From NCBI RefSeq assembly GCF_007743815.1, contig NZ_CP036265.1, forward strand, positions 1,142,501 through 1,206,500: 64,000 nucleotides of DNA, given 5' to 3'. The DNA comes from Alienimonas californiensis (GTDB taxonomy: Bacteria > Planctomycetota > Planctomycetia > Planctomycetales > Planctomycetaceae). Both the position numbers and the translations under genes were made by a program. Shown in pieces: positions 26,988-37,086 of this stretch. The notes below the pieces were generated by a model. The model did no database searches. It had not been told where the DNA came from and was given only the letters and a program-made list of their open reading frames with translations. Numbering within the stretch: position 1 is the stretch's first letter; every line of letters starts with the position of its first letter.

Positions 26988-28358
26988 ATGGCACGGACGC
27001 CCCTTTCACGCCCGGGCCGTCTTCTGCGGTCCGCGCTCCGTCGTTCCCGTTTGGCGCACCGCTCGTTGGCGGTCGCGGCGTTGGCGACGGGACTGACGGC
27101 CTCCCTGCTGGGGTGCGCCGGCAGCGGCCTGAGCCAGGCCGACCCCCTCATCCCGCAGGCGGACATGGCCCGCCGCACGGTGCCGCAACCGGTCCAGGTG
27201 CCGCGGGAGTTCTCCAAGACCCTGCTGCCGACCTACCGCCTCGCCCCGGGCGATACGTTGCTGGTCGAGCCGGCCCGGTTCGACACGCCGCTGCGGTTCC
27301 CCGCCGATCAGACCGTCCAGCCGGACGGCACGATCGACCTGGGCCGGTTCGGCCGGGCCCCGGTGGCGGGGCTGAGCGTCGCCGAGGTGGAAGACGTCGT
27401 CGCCCGCCGCGTCGCCCTGATCGCGGAGCAGGACGAGGCCCTCGCCGAAGCGTTCGCCGAGGACCCCACCGCCGCCGAAGTCAACGTGCGGCTGATCGAC
27501 CCGAACGGCAGCGTGTACTACGTGCTGGGCGCCGTGCAGACCCCCGGCGTGTTCCAACTGGCCGGCCGTGAGACGGTGCTGGACGCGATCCTGACCGCCG
27601 GCGGCCTGACCGACAACGCCAAGCGGTGCGACATCATCCTGGCGCGTCCCTCGGTGCCCGCCGACTGCCGCACCGTGCTGCCGGTCTGCTACGACCACCT
27701 CACGCAGATGGGGGACAGCACGACGAACTACCAGATTCTGCCCGGCGACCGGATCTTCGTGCCCAGCCGCGGCTGCAAGGACACGATCTCCGAGTTCTTC
27801 GGCTGCCAGGACGAGTGCGATCTGTGCCGCTGCTCCCCGCAGTTCGGCTGCGGCCCGGACGCCAAGCCCTGCCCCACCCCCACCCGCTACGCGGCGATGT
27901 GCCCGGACCGGGCCGGCGTGAGCTCCCTGGACTACCCCGGCCCCTACGGCCACGAGGTCTCCGACCTGCACGAACTGGCCGCCCCGCCGGCGCCCGCCCC
28001 GGCCGTGAACGACAGGGGCTTCGGCCCGGTGCCCGCCCCGGCCCCGGCCCCGATCGACGTGCGGGAGGTCGACCCCGCCGACGACGCCGCGGCTCCGCCC
28101 GTGACCGTCGATCCCGAGATGGCCGAGCCCCGCGTGACGAACGAGCCGCCCGCCGCCCCGGCGACCCCGGCCGCCCCCGCGACGCCCGCCGCCCCGGACG
28201 CCCCGGCGGGACGCACGACCGATCCCGCTCCGCTGGCGCCGGAGATCCCGGACCTGCCGGACCTGGACGATTTGACCGCCGGCCGGGCCGCCCTGCCCTC
28301 GGCCCCGACGTGGAACACGGAACTGCCCGTGCTGGAGATCCGCGGGGAAGGCTTCTGA
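26988..28358 (+). CDS. Polysaccharide export lipoprotein (Wza/SLBB-like)
   Basis: A 456-residue outer-membrane-type lipoprotein with lipobox LLGC (Cys43). The Poly_export domain runs YRLAPGDTLLVEPARFDT to about residue 140, and an SLBB domain follows (YYVLGAVQTPGVFQLAG, ILTAGGLTDNAKRCD). These form the polysaccharide exit channel. Beyond the SLBB is an unusual cysteine-rich stretch (FFGCQDECDLCRCSPQFGCG) and a Pro/Ala tail of about 130 residues, not typical of Wza and perhaps a planctomycete addition. The ATG at 26988 opens a basic head and hydrophobic signal. It faces away from the transferase genes and is followed by a terminator. Confidence 0.82.
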   Translation: MARTPLSRPGRLLRSALRRSRLAHRSLAVAALATGLTASLLGCAGSGLSQADPLIPQADMARRTVPQPVQVPREFSKTLLPTYRLAPGDTLLVEPARFDTPLRFPADQTVQPDGTIDLGRFGRAPVAGLSVAEVEDVVARRVALIAEQDEALAEAFAEDPTAAEVNVRLIDPNGSVYYVLGAVQTPGVFQLAGRETVLDAILTAGGLTDNAKRCDIILARPSVPADCRTVLPVCYDHLTQMGDSTTNYQILPGDRIFVPSRGCKDTISEFFGCQDECDLCRCSPQFGCGPDAKPCPTPTRYAAMCPDRAGVSSLDYPGPYGHEVSDLHELAAPPAPAPAVNDRGFGPVPAPAPAPIDVREVDPADDAAAPPVTVDPEMAEPRVTNEPPAAPATPAAPATPAAPDAPAGRTTDPAPLAPEIPDLPDLDDLTAGRAALPSAPTWNTELPVLEIRGEGF

Positions 28359-28687
28359 GCGGACGGCCGCTGGACGCGGAGCGAGCGACGCCCCGCCGCG
28401 TCCTGCCAAACTGACGAACGCCCGCCGGGCCGGTCTCTGACCGGCCCGGCGGTTTGCGTTTGGCGGCCCGCCGGCCGGACGCCGGGCACTGGACGTGGGG
28501 CGCCCGCGCTCACCGGAACGACGTCTTGCGTCAATCAGGGGGATGGATAGCATAGGGGTTCATCGATTTGATGCCGGCGCGGGGTTCTCCCGCTTTCCTC
28601 CGGCCCGATGTACTCCCCCCCCCAATCCATCCGTTGGCCCCCCCCCGCTGCGGCGGTCGACGCCTGCGTCTTTTCCGAAGCCCCCCC
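28359..28687. other. Gap between export gene and first DUF1559 gene
   Basis: 329 bases holding one clear terminator (28422-28461) and then the leader of the DUF1559 gene. No gene is seen. Confidence 0.6.
28422..28461 (+). terminator. Rho-independent terminator after the export gene
   Basis: CCGCCGGGCCGGTC-TCT-GACCGGCCCGGCGG, a perfect 14-bp stem with a 3-base loop, followed by TTTGCGTTT. Confidence 0.85.
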
Positions 28688-29839
28688 ATGTCCTCGCCAC
28701 AACGTTCCGCCCGCCGGCCCGGCCGACGCGGGTTCACGCTGATCGAACTCCTGGTGGTGATCGCAATTATAGCGATCCTGGTTTCCCTGCTGCTGCCTGC
28801 CGTGCAGCAGGCTCGGGAGGCCGCCCGCCGCAGCCAGTGCCAGAACAACCTCAAGCAGTTGGGGCTGGCCGCCCACAACTATCACAGCACATACAAGGTC
28901 TTCCCGCTGTGCGGGGCCAGAACCTCCAGCAAGATCGCTTGGGGGCGGATGAGCCCCTTCGTGAGCATGTCGCCGTACCTCGACGAGACGGCGTTCTGGA
29001 ATCAGGTGAGCAAGCCGCTCGATACCGACGGCGACGACGTGATCGATTTCCCGCCGTTCGGGCCGGACGATTCCAACTACGCGATGCCCGGCAGCACTCG
29101 GTACCCGCTGTGGCGGTACCAACCGAACGTCCTGATCTGCCCGAGCGACCCCGCCGCGTTGCCGAGCGGGACCCTGCTCGGGCAGACCAACTACGGCATT
29201 AATGCCGGCGACAGCGACATGTTGCACTCCAATAATCTGGGCCACGCTCGCGGCATGTGGTCCTGGGGTCGTTCCCTGGGCCTGCGGGACGCCCGGGACG
29301 GCACGGTCAACACCATGCTGTTCGCCGAAATCGGCCGGCCCTCGCCGGAACGCACGTGGCAGGGCGGATTGTTGAGCAACGGCGAAGCCAGTTCGGGCCG
29401 AGTCGACGTGAACGCCTGCTTGGCCGACGCCATCGACGCCAACAATCCCGGGTACTACCCGCCCGACGGCCAAGGCGGCACCTACGCTCGATTCTATGCG
29501 GAGCGGGGCAAGGCTTGGATCTCCACGGAGAACCAGTTCACCGTCTTCAACGCCATGCTGTCCCCCAACGGCCCGAGCTGCGCCAACGACGACAACTACC
29601 GGGGAGCCAGCCCCGGGACGAGCGGCAACCACTATATCGTCTCCGCCGGCAGCTATCACACCGGCATTGTGCAGGTGGTGATGGCCGACGGCAGCGTGAC
29701 GTCGATCTCCGACACGATCGACGCCCAGACCGGCTCCGGCAGCACACTGCCCAGCCCGGTCACGAGCGGTAAGAGCCCCTACGGCGTGTGGGGCGCCCTC
29801 GCCACCCGGACCGGCGGTGAGGTCGTCGACGAGTACTGA
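28688..29839 (+). CDS. DUF1559 prepilin-like protein (copy 1)
   Basis: A 383-residue protein. A short basic head leads to the type IV prepilin methylation site and helix ([20 protein letters not shown]), then [20 protein letters not shown]. The rest is the DUF1559 globular domain, with the H-X9-DG motif (His of SYHTGIVQ nine residues before DG) near the end. Such pseudopilins are expanded in planctomycetes and are thought to be surface or secretion-related; exact roles are unknown. The ATG at 28688 is chosen as the usual short leader. Followed by its own terminator. Confidence 0.9.
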   Translation: MSSPQRSARRPGRRGFTLIELLVVIAIIAILVSLLLPAVQQAREAARRSQCQNNLKQLGLAAHNYHSTYKVFPLCGARTSSKIAWGRMSPFVSMSPYLDETAFWNQVSKPLDTDGDDVIDFPPFGPDDSNYAMPGSTRYPLWRYQPNVLICPSDPAALPSGTLLGQTNYGINAGDSDMLHSNNLGHARGMWSWGRSLGLRDARDGTVNTMLFAEIGRPSPERTWQGGLLSNGEASSGRVDVNACLADAIDANNPGYYPPDGQGGTYARFYAERGKAWISTENQFTVFNAMLSPNGPSCANDDNYRGASPGTSGNHYIVSAGSYHTGIVQVVMADGSVTSISDTIDAQTGSGSTLPSPVTSGKSPYGVWGALATRTGGEVVDEY

Positions 29840-30167
29840 GCCGACGCCCGACGCTCCGCCGTCAGGCCTTCCAGCAACGGACCGCCCGCCCGGAACCCCG
29901 GGCGGGCGGTTTTGTGTTGGGCAAACTGGTTCGACAAGGACGGCTCCGGCCGGATGGCCGAAGATCCCCGATGCGGAGATAGGGGAAAAGGGTCTTCACA
30001 TCCGATCTTGCGGCCCCACCGCAGTCAAGTAAGATTGGGGCTTCGTGATCGATCTCTTCCGGCTCGGCCCTTCTCCGCCGACCGAACGTGGCGATTTCTC
30101 CCCCTCTCCCCTGCCGTCGCCCCTCAGGCGATCGGCGCCTCCCTCGGAGTCCTCGTTGACTTCTGCC
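29840..30167. other. Gap between DUF1559 copies 1 and 2
   Basis: 328 bases with a terminator at 29882-29913 and then the leader of copy 2. A less GC-rich patch at about 29990-30050 (ATCTTGCGG to AAGATTGG) may hold the promoter. No gene is seen. Confidence 0.5.
29882..29913 (+). terminator. Terminator after DUF1559 copy 1
   Basis: CCGCCCGCCCGG-AACC-CCGGGCGGGCGG then TTTT: a perfect 12-bp stem and T-run. Confidence 0.9.
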
Positions 30168-31322
30168 ATGTCCCGTGTCCGTCGGTCCGTCCGGTCGGGC
30201 TTCACGCTCATCGAACTCCTGGTGGTGATCGCAATTATCGCGATCCTGGTCTCCCTGCTGCTGCCCGCCGTGCAGCAGGCCCGCGAGGCCGCCCGCCGCA
30301 GCCAGTGCCAGAACAATCTCAAGCAAATCGGCCTGGCGCTGCACAATTATCACAGCACCTATAACGTCTTCCCGCTGTGCGGGACGGGCCAGTCGGACCG
30401 GAAAATCTGCTACGGCATGATGTCCCCGCTGGTCGGTCTTCTGCCGTACCTGGACCAGACGGCCTTGTGGGGCCAGGTCAGCAAGCCGATGCCGGCCAAT
30501 CCCGCCGCGACGCCGCCGACCACGGTCAGCTTCTTGCCGTTCGGCAACCCCAACCCCACCGGCGCCAGCTATACGGACTACTCGGAAACCGCCAACAGCT
30601 ACCCGCCGTGGCGGACGCAGATCACCTCGCTGCTCTGCCCCTCGGATCCCGCGGCGCCCCCCGCCGGGAACGAGGTCGGCGAGACCAACTACGGCTACTG
30701 CATGGGCGACAGCACCCGGACCAACACCAACGCCGCCGGCATCGCCCGCGGGATGTGGGTGAACGGCAAAGCGATGGGCCTGCGGGACGCCCGCGACGGG
30801 ACCGTCAACACGATTCTCTACGGCGAGATTGGCCGTCCGGCTCCCGGCCGGGAATGGCAGGGCGGGTACGTCAACAGCACGACGGCGAACGTCTACGTCG
30901 ATCCGGCTTCCTGCCTGACCTCCGCCACCGACGCCAATAACCCCGGCTACTACCCGAATCCGGCCGTCAGCCCCTTCACGAACTTCCAAGGCCGTCGCGG
31001 CGACGCCTGGCACAGCGCCGAGGGTCAGTTCGGCGGCTTCAACGCGATCCTGTCGCCCAACGGCCCCAGCTGCGGGAACGACAACACGAGCCGCAGCGCT
31101 GACCCCTCGACCGAGGGCTACATCCTCAGCGCCGGCTCCTATCACACCGGCATCGTGCAGGTCGTGATGGGCGACGGCAGCGTGAAGAGCATCTCCGAGA
31201 CGATCAACGCCACCACCGCCGGCATGACCGTTACGGCTCCGCCGACCAGCGGCAAGAGCCCCTACGGCGTCTGGGGCGCCCTCGCCACCCGCTCCGGCGG
31301 CGAAGTCGTCGGCGAGTTCTGA
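30168..31322 (+). CDS. DUF1559 prepilin-like protein (copy 2)
   Basis: A 384-residue paralogue of copy 1 with the same prepilin helix ([18 protein letters not shown]), the [20 protein letters not shown] segment, a [16 protein letters not shown] stretch and the H-X9-DG motif. The ATG at 30168 gives a 10-residue basic leader. The first hundred or so bases after the leader are almost identical at the DNA level to those of copies 1 and 3, while the globular parts diverge. Followed by its own terminator of the same shape. Confidence 0.9.
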   Translation: MSRVRRSVRSGFTLIELLVVIAIIAILVSLLLPAVQQAREAARRSQCQNNLKQIGLALHNYHSTYNVFPLCGTGQSDRKICYGMMSPLVGLLPYLDQTALWGQVSKPMPANPAATPPTTVSFLPFGNPNPTGASYTDYSETANSYPPWRTQITSLLCPSDPAAPPAGNEVGETNYGYCMGDSTRTNTNAAGIARGMWVNGKAMGLRDARDGTVNTILYGEIGRPAPGREWQGGYVNSTTANVYVDPASCLTSATDANNPGYYPNPAVSPFTNFQGRRGDAWHSAEGQFGGFNAILSPNGPSCGNDNTSRSADPSTEGYILSAGSYHTGIVQVVMGDGSVKSISETINATTAGMTVTAPPTSGKSPYGVWGALATRSGGEVVGEF

Positions 31323-31376
31323 GTCCGGCGGCCCGCGGGCCGGGTTTGACCCCGGACGCGTCCGCCGATCGCTCCG

Positions 31377-31412
31377 CCGCCCGTCCGGGAACGTTCCCGG
31401 GCGGGCGGTTTT
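31377..31412 (+). terminator. Terminator after DUF1559 copy 2
   Basis: CCGCCCGTCCGGGAA-CG-TTCCCGGGCGGGCGG then TTTT, with one mismatch in the stem. Confidence 0.88.
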
Positions 31413-31526
31413 GCGTTGCCGGAGCGAATTCCCGCGGCGGTTTTCGAGGTTCCCGCGTCGCCCCCGTCCGGCCGTCGGGCCGCGGGGCGATAGGATCGAA
31501 CCCCGCACGAGCCCGCAGGTTTTAAG

Positions 31527-32975
31527 ATGACCGCCGCCGCCGCCCGCACGAGCCCGTCCTCGGTCGTTCCGCCATCGGGAATTGATCTGCCGGCTCTGGT
31601 GCGACGGGCGAAGGAGTTGCTGCATCGCAACCGCCGCGGCGATCACACCATCCCCGCCGCCGGCCTCTATCCGCACCAGTGGAGTTGGGACAGTGCCTTC
31701 ATCGCGATCGGGCTGTCGCACTACGACGTTCCGGCGGCGAAGCAGGAGCTGCGCACGCTGTTCCGCGGGCAATGGGCCAACGGCCTGCTGCCTCATATCG
31801 TGTTCAGCGAGGGGGACGACGGCCGCGGCGCCGAGGAATACTTCCCCGGCCCGGACTGGTGGGACAGCGCCCGCAGCCCGCACGCCCCGCGGGACGAACA
31901 GGGCGCGCCGATCAAAACCAGCGGGCTCGTGCAGCCGCCGGTGCACGCGACCGCCGTGCTGCAGGTCGCCGACCGCGACCCGGACCCCGCCGCCGCCGCC
32001 GTCTGGCTGCGGGAGATGCACCCGAAGCTCGTCGCCTGGCACGACTATCTCTACCGGGAGCGGGACGTGGACGGGAACGGGCTGGTGTCGATCCGCCACC
32101 CGTGGGAGAGCGGGATGGACAACTCGCCGCTGTGGGACGAGCCGCTGGGCCGCATCGACGTGCCCGAGGGCTCCATTCCGGACTACAGGCGCAGCGACCG
32201 GGAGCACGCCGACCCCGACAACCGCCCCGACGACGCCACCTACGACCGCTACGTCCTGCTGGTCGAACTGGCGAAGGCCTGCGACTACGACGAAGACCGC
32301 CTGCGATGCGGCGGCGGCTCGGACGGCGGGGCGTTTCCCTTCCGGGTGGAGGACGTGCTGTTCAATTCGCTGCTGGCCCGCTCGGAGCAGGATCTTGCCG
32401 AGATCGCCCGCCGCGTCGGCGCCGACGACGCCCCCCACCGTCGCCGGGCGGAGACGACCGCCGCCTTTCTCAATGCGAATCTGTGGTGCCCGGACACGCA
32501 CATGTATCGCAATTACGACCTCGCCGCCGACGAGCCGTTCCTGCGGCGGGTCGCCGGCGGGTTCGCCCCGCTGTTCGCCGGCGTCCCCTGCCGCGACCGG
32601 GCCGAGCAGATGCGGCGGGCGATGCGCTCCACGAGTTTCAACGCCTGCGCCGACGGCTGCCACGACGGCGTCGGCTACGCGGTCGCCTCCTTCGACCGCG
32701 ATCACCCCGATTATCAGTCCGACGGCTACTGGCGCGGCCCGGTCTGGATGAACGTCGACTGGCTGCTGCTCGCCGGCCTGCGGCGTTACGGGATGGCCGG
32801 CGAGGAGAGCGTCGTCCGCGACAGCATGCTCCAACTGACCGCCCGCAGCGGCTTCCGCGAACACTACGACGCCGAAACCGGCGCCGGCGGCGGCGCCGAG
32901 GGCTTCAGCTGGTCCGCCGCCCTGCTGATCGACCTGGCGGCGACAGAGTTCGGCCTGGACGTCCGGGCCGTCTGA
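31527..32975 (+). CDS. MGH1/GH63-like (alpha/alpha)6 glycosidase
   Basis: A 482-residue cytoplasmic protein with the aromatic, acid-rich pattern of (alpha/alpha)6-barrel glycosidases: [18 protein letters not shown] at about 50-67, then [26 protein letters not shown] and [17 protein letters not shown]. This matches the mannosylglycerate hydrolase (MGH1) and GH63 group, which cleaves compatible solutes such as mannosyl- or glucosylglycerate, or trehalose-like sugars. The substrate is not certain. Starts at ATG 31527. It sits between DUF1559 copies but on its own transcript. Confidence 0.78.
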   Translation: MTAAAARTSPSSVVPPSGIDLPALVRRAKELLHRNRRGDHTIPAAGLYPHQWSWDSAFIAIGLSHYDVPAAKQELRTLFRGQWANGLLPHIVFSEGDDGRGAEEYFPGPDWWDSARSPHAPRDEQGAPIKTSGLVQPPVHATAVLQVADRDPDPAAAAVWLREMHPKLVAWHDYLYRERDVDGNGLVSIRHPWESGMDNSPLWDEPLGRIDVPEGSIPDYRRSDREHADPDNRPDDATYDRYVLLVELAKACDYDEDRLRCGGGSDGGAFPFRVEDVLFNSLLARSEQDLAEIARRVGADDAPHRRRAETTAAFLNANLWCPDTHMYRNYDLAADEPFLRRVAGGFAPLFAGVPCRDRAEQMRRAMRSTSFNACADGCHDGVGYAVASFDRDHPDYQSDGYWRGPVWMNVDWLLLAGLRRYGMAGEESVVRDSMLQLTARSGFREHYDAETGAGGGAEGFSWSAALLIDLAATEFGLDVRAV

Positions 32976-32992
32976 CGGCCGCGCCGCCAGGT

Positions 32993-33193
32993 TCAGACCT
33001 CGTCGCCGGATTCCGTGCGCTGCACCTCCGAGGGCGCCCCCTCGGCGCCGCCCTCAGCCCCGCCCTCGGCGCCGCCTTCCCCGCCGGTGGCGGGCAGATA
33101 GCCGTCCTCGCCGCCGGAGCCGCACCCGCCGGCGAGCGGGATCAGGCACCCCAGCAGGAACGCGGCGAACGAGACGGGCGGGCGGCGGAGCAT
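32993..33193 (-). CDS. Small lipoprotein
   Basis: A 66-residue protein: hydrophobic signal with lipobox LAGGC, then an acidic Gly/Glu-rich tail containing three GGAE-type repeats ([18 protein letters not shown]). Small lipoproteins of this kind often flank DUF1559 genes in planctomycetes. The ATG at 33193 gives the standard signal; the frame is open further upstream. Convergent with the glycosidase gene, divergent from DUF1559 copy 3. Confidence 0.65.
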   Translation of the reverse strand: MLRRPPVSFAAFLLGCLIPLAGGCGSGGEDGYLPATGGEGGAEGGAEGGAEGAPSEVQRTESGDEV

Positions 33194-33466
33194 CGATCCG
33201 GGCGGAAGAACGGCGGCGAACGAAACGGGGGCGGCCCCCTCATACCGGCCGCGGCCCCGCCCTGCCAGTCGCTCCCGCGAGCGCCGGAGAACTTGCCGCC
33301 CCCGGCGCCCGCCCGGCTCATCTTGCGGGCAGCAGATTGCGGGCAGCAGACCGAACAGTACCATCGGATGCGATCTTCACTTCGCCGGCTGCTAAGTTCG
33401 CGCGCCGCCAAGTTCGGCGTTCGCCTTTTCCGTCCGCTGCGGTTCCTCCCTCATTTCGGTGTCCTT

Positions 33467-34636
33467 ATGCGTCCGCAAGCCTCTTCTCGCCCGGTCGGCC
33501 GGTCCGGGTTCACGCTGATCGAACTCCTGGTGGTGATCGCGATCATCGCGATCCTGGTCTCCCTGCTGCTGCCCGCGGTGCAGCAGGCCCGCGAGGCGGC
33601 CCGCCGCAGCCAGTGCCAGAACAATCTCAAGCAGATTGGTCTGGCCATGCACAATTATCACGCTACTTATAAGATCTTCCCGGCGTCGATGGGCGGAACG
33701 ACGAACGTGAATTCCGCTACCACGCACAACAACGGCGAGCTGAGTTTCTTCGCCGCCCTGCTGCCGTATCTGGATCAGACGGCCCTGTGGAACCAGCTCA
33801 GCAAGCCGCTGGACGCGGACGGCGACGGCACGGCCGAATATCCCGCCTTTGGCACCCAACCCCGCGGCGGGAGCAACCTCAATTATCCGCCCTACCGTTA
33901 CCAGATCGCCACGCTGCTGTGCCCCAGCGACGGCACCGAGGCGGAGAGCGCCGGCGACACGAATTACGGCATCAACCACGGCGACAACGGCCTGTCCGCC
34001 GAGGCCGCCTCCGGGAACCGCGCCCGCGGCGCCCTCCGCTGCCGCGGCATGGCGGGGGGGCTTTATCAGGATTGCGCCCCATTTTATGTCGGGTTGAAAG
34101 ACGCCCGCGACGGCACGGTGAACACGTTGCTGCTCGGCGAGATCGCCCGCAGCGAGTCGAACCGCAGTTATCTCGGCGGGGCGGCCGAGAACCTCAGTAT
34201 GGCGACCGTGACCGTCGACAACCTCGTCTCCTTCGTCAATCCTCAACGGGACTGCATCGACAAAGTTCAGAACCCGGACGACCCCGGCCTCTACCCCGCC
34301 TCCGTCGGCTATGAATTCAGTCGCGGCAAGGCCTGGCCGATCGGCAGCGCGGAGTACACCGGCTTTACCACCATCACCCCGCCCAACGGCCCCTCCTGCC
34401 TGCGGCTGACCAGCCCCACCGACGGCAACCGCATGGGCAAGGGCATTCTGGCCCCCACCAGCTATCACACCGGCGGCGCCCAGTTCGGCATGGTCGACGG
34501 CAGCGTGAGATTCATCACCGAGAATATCGACACCGGCGACCTCTCCAAGCCGACCGGCGGCTACGGAAAAAGCAACTACGGCACCTGGGGCGGCCTGGGC
34601 AGCCGCGCCGGCGGCGAGGTCGGCGGCGAGTATTAG
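33467..34636 (+). CDS. DUF1559 prepilin-like protein (copy 3)
   Basis: A 389-residue paralogue with a 14-residue leader from ATG 33467, the same prepilin helix and [20 protein letters not shown], then a divergent globular domain. The end reads [16 protein letters not shown], again H-X9-DG. Compared with copies 1 and 2 it has an added Cys-containing insert ([16 protein letters not shown]). No terminator hairpin is seen behind it; the next gene is convergent 16 bases away. Confidence 0.9.
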   Translation: MRPQASSRPVGRSGFTLIELLVVIAIIAILVSLLLPAVQQAREAARRSQCQNNLKQIGLAMHNYHATYKIFPASMGGTTNVNSATTHNNGELSFFAALLPYLDQTALWNQLSKPLDADGDGTAEYPAFGTQPRGGSNLNYPPYRYQIATLLCPSDGTEAESAGDTNYGINHGDNGLSAEAASGNRARGALRCRGMAGGLYQDCAPFYVGLKDARDGTVNTLLLGEIARSESNRSYLGGAAENLSMATVTVDNLVSFVNPQRDCIDKVQNPDDPGLYPASVGYEFSRGKAWPIGSAEYTGFTTITPPNGPSCLRLTSPTDGNRMGKGILAPTSYHTGGAQFGMVDGSVRFITENIDTGDLSKPTGGYGKSNYGTWGGLGSRAGGEVGGEY

Positions 34637-34652
34637 GCCAGCCTCCCCGCGG

Positions 34653-35144
34653 TCACAGCACGCGCGGGGCGAGTTCGTCCAGCGCCTCCCGGCGGCCGGT
34701 CTCGGCGATCTCGAGACCGGCCGGCGTGGACATGTAATGCGGCGCCGCCTCGATCCCCAGCCGGATTAAGTCCAGCCGATCGCCGTCCCAGCAGGCGCCG
34801 ATCGTGGGGTCGTCCGTCGTCTCGCCGTCGGTATGCCGGGCGCAGGCCGCGACCAGCGTGGCCAGCCGGTCCGGTTCGAGTTGAAAGAACCGCCCGTTCA
34901 AGCGCTCCGCGAAGGCCCCCCCGCGGCGGCCGTGGTCCGGGTCGTGGCCGTCGTTCATCCGTCGGCAGTCGTGAAACAGGGCGAACAGGGTGACGACCTC
35001 CCCGTCCGCCCCGCAGGAGCGGGCGCAATACAGCCCGTTCCGCTCCACCCGCGCCCAATGCCGCGGCCCGTGGATGGAGTGATGGTCCGAGAACCCGGCC
35101 CCTTTGACCGTCGCGATCAGGCCGTCGGGATCGAAGATGGCCAT
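34653..35144 (-). CDS. HD-domain-like protein
   Basis: A 163-residue soluble protein with histidine/aspartate motifs resembling an HD-type metal-dependent phosphohydrolase: HGPRHWARV (His25 and His29), [17 protein letters not shown] (His58-Asp59, then further His). The substrate is unknown. The ATG at 35144 begins protein-like sequence; an upstream extension to 35237 would be encoded by repeat DNA and is unlikely. Confidence 0.68.
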   Translation of the reverse strand: MAIFDPDGLIATVKGAGFSDHHSIHGPRHWARVERNGLYCARSCGADGEVVTLFALFHDCRRMNDGHDPDHGRRGGAFAERLNGRFFQLEPDRLATLVAACARHTDGETTDDPTIGACWDGDRLDLIRLGIEAAPHYMSTPAGLEIAETGRREALDELAPRVL

Positions 35145-35543
35145 GGGGCGGAGCGGGATGAAGAAGTCGGCGCTGGGTCCTACGAGTCCATCGTCACCTT
35201 GCCCCTCGTCGGGTGCCACTGGCTTGGCCAGTGGCACGGAGGACGGACGAGCGATTTAGAACGGGAACAGCAATCGGAAGCCGAACGCACTGGCAGAGCC
35301 AGTGGCACCCGAAAAAGCAAGGTGCTGTCGGGCCCCACCAGTGCCACCCGCCGAGCGTTCGGACATCGCCCCAGCATGCCTACAGCCTAAAAAGGCTGAA
35401 GGCATGCCACCCCGAGTGGAAAGGAAATCGCACGCCATCAGCATGCCACCCGCCCGTGTTCGGGGGCTACGAGAACGACAACGCTGGGGCACATGATCTG
35501 CAAGCTCACAGGATGTATCCCCAGAATCGAAAGATGATCTCGA
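35145..35543. repeat. Repeat-rich intergenic region (GTGCCACTGGC palindromes)
   Basis: 399 bases without a gene. GTGCCACTGGC-TTG-GCCAGTGGCAC is a perfect palindrome at 35213-35237; a second, CACTGGC-AGA-GCCAGTG, lies at 35288-35306, and half units occur near 35335-35347. Two ATGCCACC units follow at about 35403-35450, one preceded by AGCCT-AAAA-AGGCT. These look like copies of one or two mobile palindromic families piled up at the edge of the lower-GC island. Confidence 0.75.
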
Positions 35544-36398
35544 CTACATAGCTTCCGCAGTCCAGTTTAGCTCACGCATCTTGGCCTTTGTACGTTCGAC
35601 AAGTAAGGCAATCAGATTTAGCGTCTCAACGATTGCGTTGAGAGTTGACTCTAAGATTTCCATCAGTCTCGCCTGAGTTATTGACCCAAGCATTGCGTCG
35701 GAAAGACTGTTGGTCAGGCGGCAGATACTCCAATATGCATCTACTTCCCTTGTGAACTCTAGATCCTTTGAGACCGCCTTCTGCAACATTGCGTCCGCCG
35801 CACATACTCTCAGCATTCCCGGAAATCTTTCATACGCCCCGGTTTTCAGACCTTTTCGGGTTCGGTCTTCGGCTCTAGTCAAGATGTCTCTATTACGTTG
35901 CAACTCCACCCAGAACGCCGTGAGTATCGATAATTCCGCCCGATTTGCGGTGCCTATCGCTATCTTGTTCAACCCCACCAGTGATTTGCCGTCCATCAAC
36001 CGAACATTCGCCCCAAACGCCGGCCTCAATGAGTCGAAGAAGTGTCTCTTCGCTTGATCTGATATGCTCCCCCCATTCATTGCGTAGAATGTCGAGATCC
36101 TTTCCTCGGCTCCGGTATGAGGATGAAGAAACGGGGTGGCAAACGCCTGCTTGGCATCGTTTACAAGGTCAGCCCCAGCCGTGAGACTTATCGACGGAAC
36201 AAACTTTGCCTGAATCCCGTGGTAGACGACATGACCGAATCTATCTACCTCGCCAAACACGACATCCTTCCCGAACTCTGACGCCCCGTGGTAGTTCATC
36301 ACCACGGAGAAGCCTAGCCGCCGCATCAAGGGGATAAGGAACTCGTCGGTAAACTGTTCCTCGTTCTGATACTGCGTCAGTTCAGAAGCCAGTGCCAT
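35544..36398 (-). CDS. Putative restriction-endonuclease-fold protein in low-GC island
   Basis: A 284-residue protein whose DNA is clearly less GC-rich (near 50% by eye) than the roughly 70% around it. The first 70 residues read like a PD-(D/E)xK nuclease fold: an acidic helix (EEQFTDEFLIPLMRRLGF), then SEFGKDVVFGEVDRFG with Asp, and GIQAKF giving the QxK pair. The remainder is helical, with a C-terminal VETLNLIALLVERTKAKMREL segment. It may be a defence or DNA-repair nuclease gained by transfer. No methylase partner is seen next to it. Other roles are possible. Confidence 0.6.
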   Translation of the reverse strand: MALASELTQYQNEEQFTDEFLIPLMRRLGFSVVMNYHGASEFGKDVVFGEVDRFGHVVYHGIQAKFVPSISLTAGADLVNDAKQAFATPFLHPHTGAEERISTFYAMNGGSISDQAKRHFFDSLRPAFGANVRLMDGKSLVGLNKIAIGTANRAELSILTAFWVELQRNRDILTRAEDRTRKGLKTGAYERFPGMLRVCAADAMLQKAVSKDLEFTREVDAYWSICRLTNSLSDAMLGSITQARLMEILESTLNAIVETLNLIALLVERTKAKMRELNWTAEAM

Positions 36399-36604
36399 TT
36401 GTGAAGTAGGCGATGAAGAATGGGATCGGCAACTTTGCCGGAAGACAGGAGTAGTTCAACGTGGCAAAGCCGACAACCATGTTGCCCATCGATGCCGAAG
36501 CCCGGAGAGGGCTAAGCGGAAGCGGTCGGGACGCTGGAAAGAACCGGAAGCTTCGGGCAGGCTGCTGATTCCCGACCCGATGCCCACCGACCCGACCCGA
36601 ACCG

Positions 36605-36826
36605 ATGCCGAAGAAGTTTGCTGATTTCGTTTCGTCCGACGAGTTGCGAGAAGTTCACAGAGAGCTTGGACATGTGTACAACAGTATCAGTGAGATGATC
36701 GCCCGGCTCGACAACTCTCAAGACCCCAAAGACGGCGAAGCCCTGCCGAAAGTCGGTGTACTTGATGCGGCCAAGGCGCAGATCGCTGGAGTCATGCAGC
36801 AGATCGACGTGCTAGCGAAGTCCTGA
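36605..36826 (+). CDS. Small hypothetical helical protein
   Basis: A 73-residue protein, mostly helical and amphipathic (ELREVHRELGHVYNSISEM, AKAQIAGVMQQIDVLAKS), with a lower GC than the surroundings. It starts at ATG 36605. The composition looks genuine, but no family is recognised. It is divergent from the nuclease-like gene, 206 bases away, and lies in the same island. Confidence 0.5.
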   Translation: MPKKFADFVSSDELREVHRELGHVYNSISEMIARLDNSQDPKDGEALPKVGVLDAAKAQIAGVMQQIDVLAKS

Positions 36827-36878
36827 CCGTCACGCCGTTCGGCGGATAACCCCTACAAACAAAGGGTGAAGCGGCCGA

Positions 36879-37024
36879 GTGGCCGGGGTCGGCCCACAGT
36901 GGGTATGGGTCTTGGTGATGTCGTCGCCGGGCCGCCCCCGGAACAAGCGGCGTCGCTCTCCCGGGGGCGGCCGATTCGCGTCGAGACGCTCTCCGGACGC
37001 CGCTCGTCGGCCGACCCCGGCCAC
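36879..37024. ncRNA. Nested long hairpin, possible structured RNA
   Basis: A perfect 16-bp outer pair (GTGGCCGGGGTCGGCC at 36879-36894 with 37009-37024) encloses a perfect 12-bp inner pair (GGCCGCCCCCGG at 36930-36941 with 36961-36972). Both fit one coaxial fold of about 146 bases. The strand is unknown. It could also be a dormant repeat element. Confidence 0.4.
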
Positions 37025-37062
37025 CCCTGTTGACCTTGGGCACCATCAGGCTGCGGACGCTT

Positions 37063-37086
37063 CCCTCGCTGACGCTTCGGGTTGGT
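37063..37086. repeat. Half copy of palindromic repeat family A
   Basis: Only the right arm, CCCTCGCTGACGCTTCGGG followed by TTGGT, is present, just before the 3' end of the YifB gene. Confidence 0.75.

Noticed and set aside
29862-32864. 1000-codon open frame on the minus strand over DUF1559 copy 2 and the glycosidase
   Set aside because: It is the shadow of two real plus-strand genes and has no recognisable domain.
35213-35551. Open frames made of GTGCCACTGGC repeat DNA
   Set aside because: The peptides are translations of palindromic repeats, not proteins.
36512-36721. 69-codon open frame on the minus strand
   Set aside because: It overlaps the better plus-strand frame at 36605-36826 and has no supporting feature.
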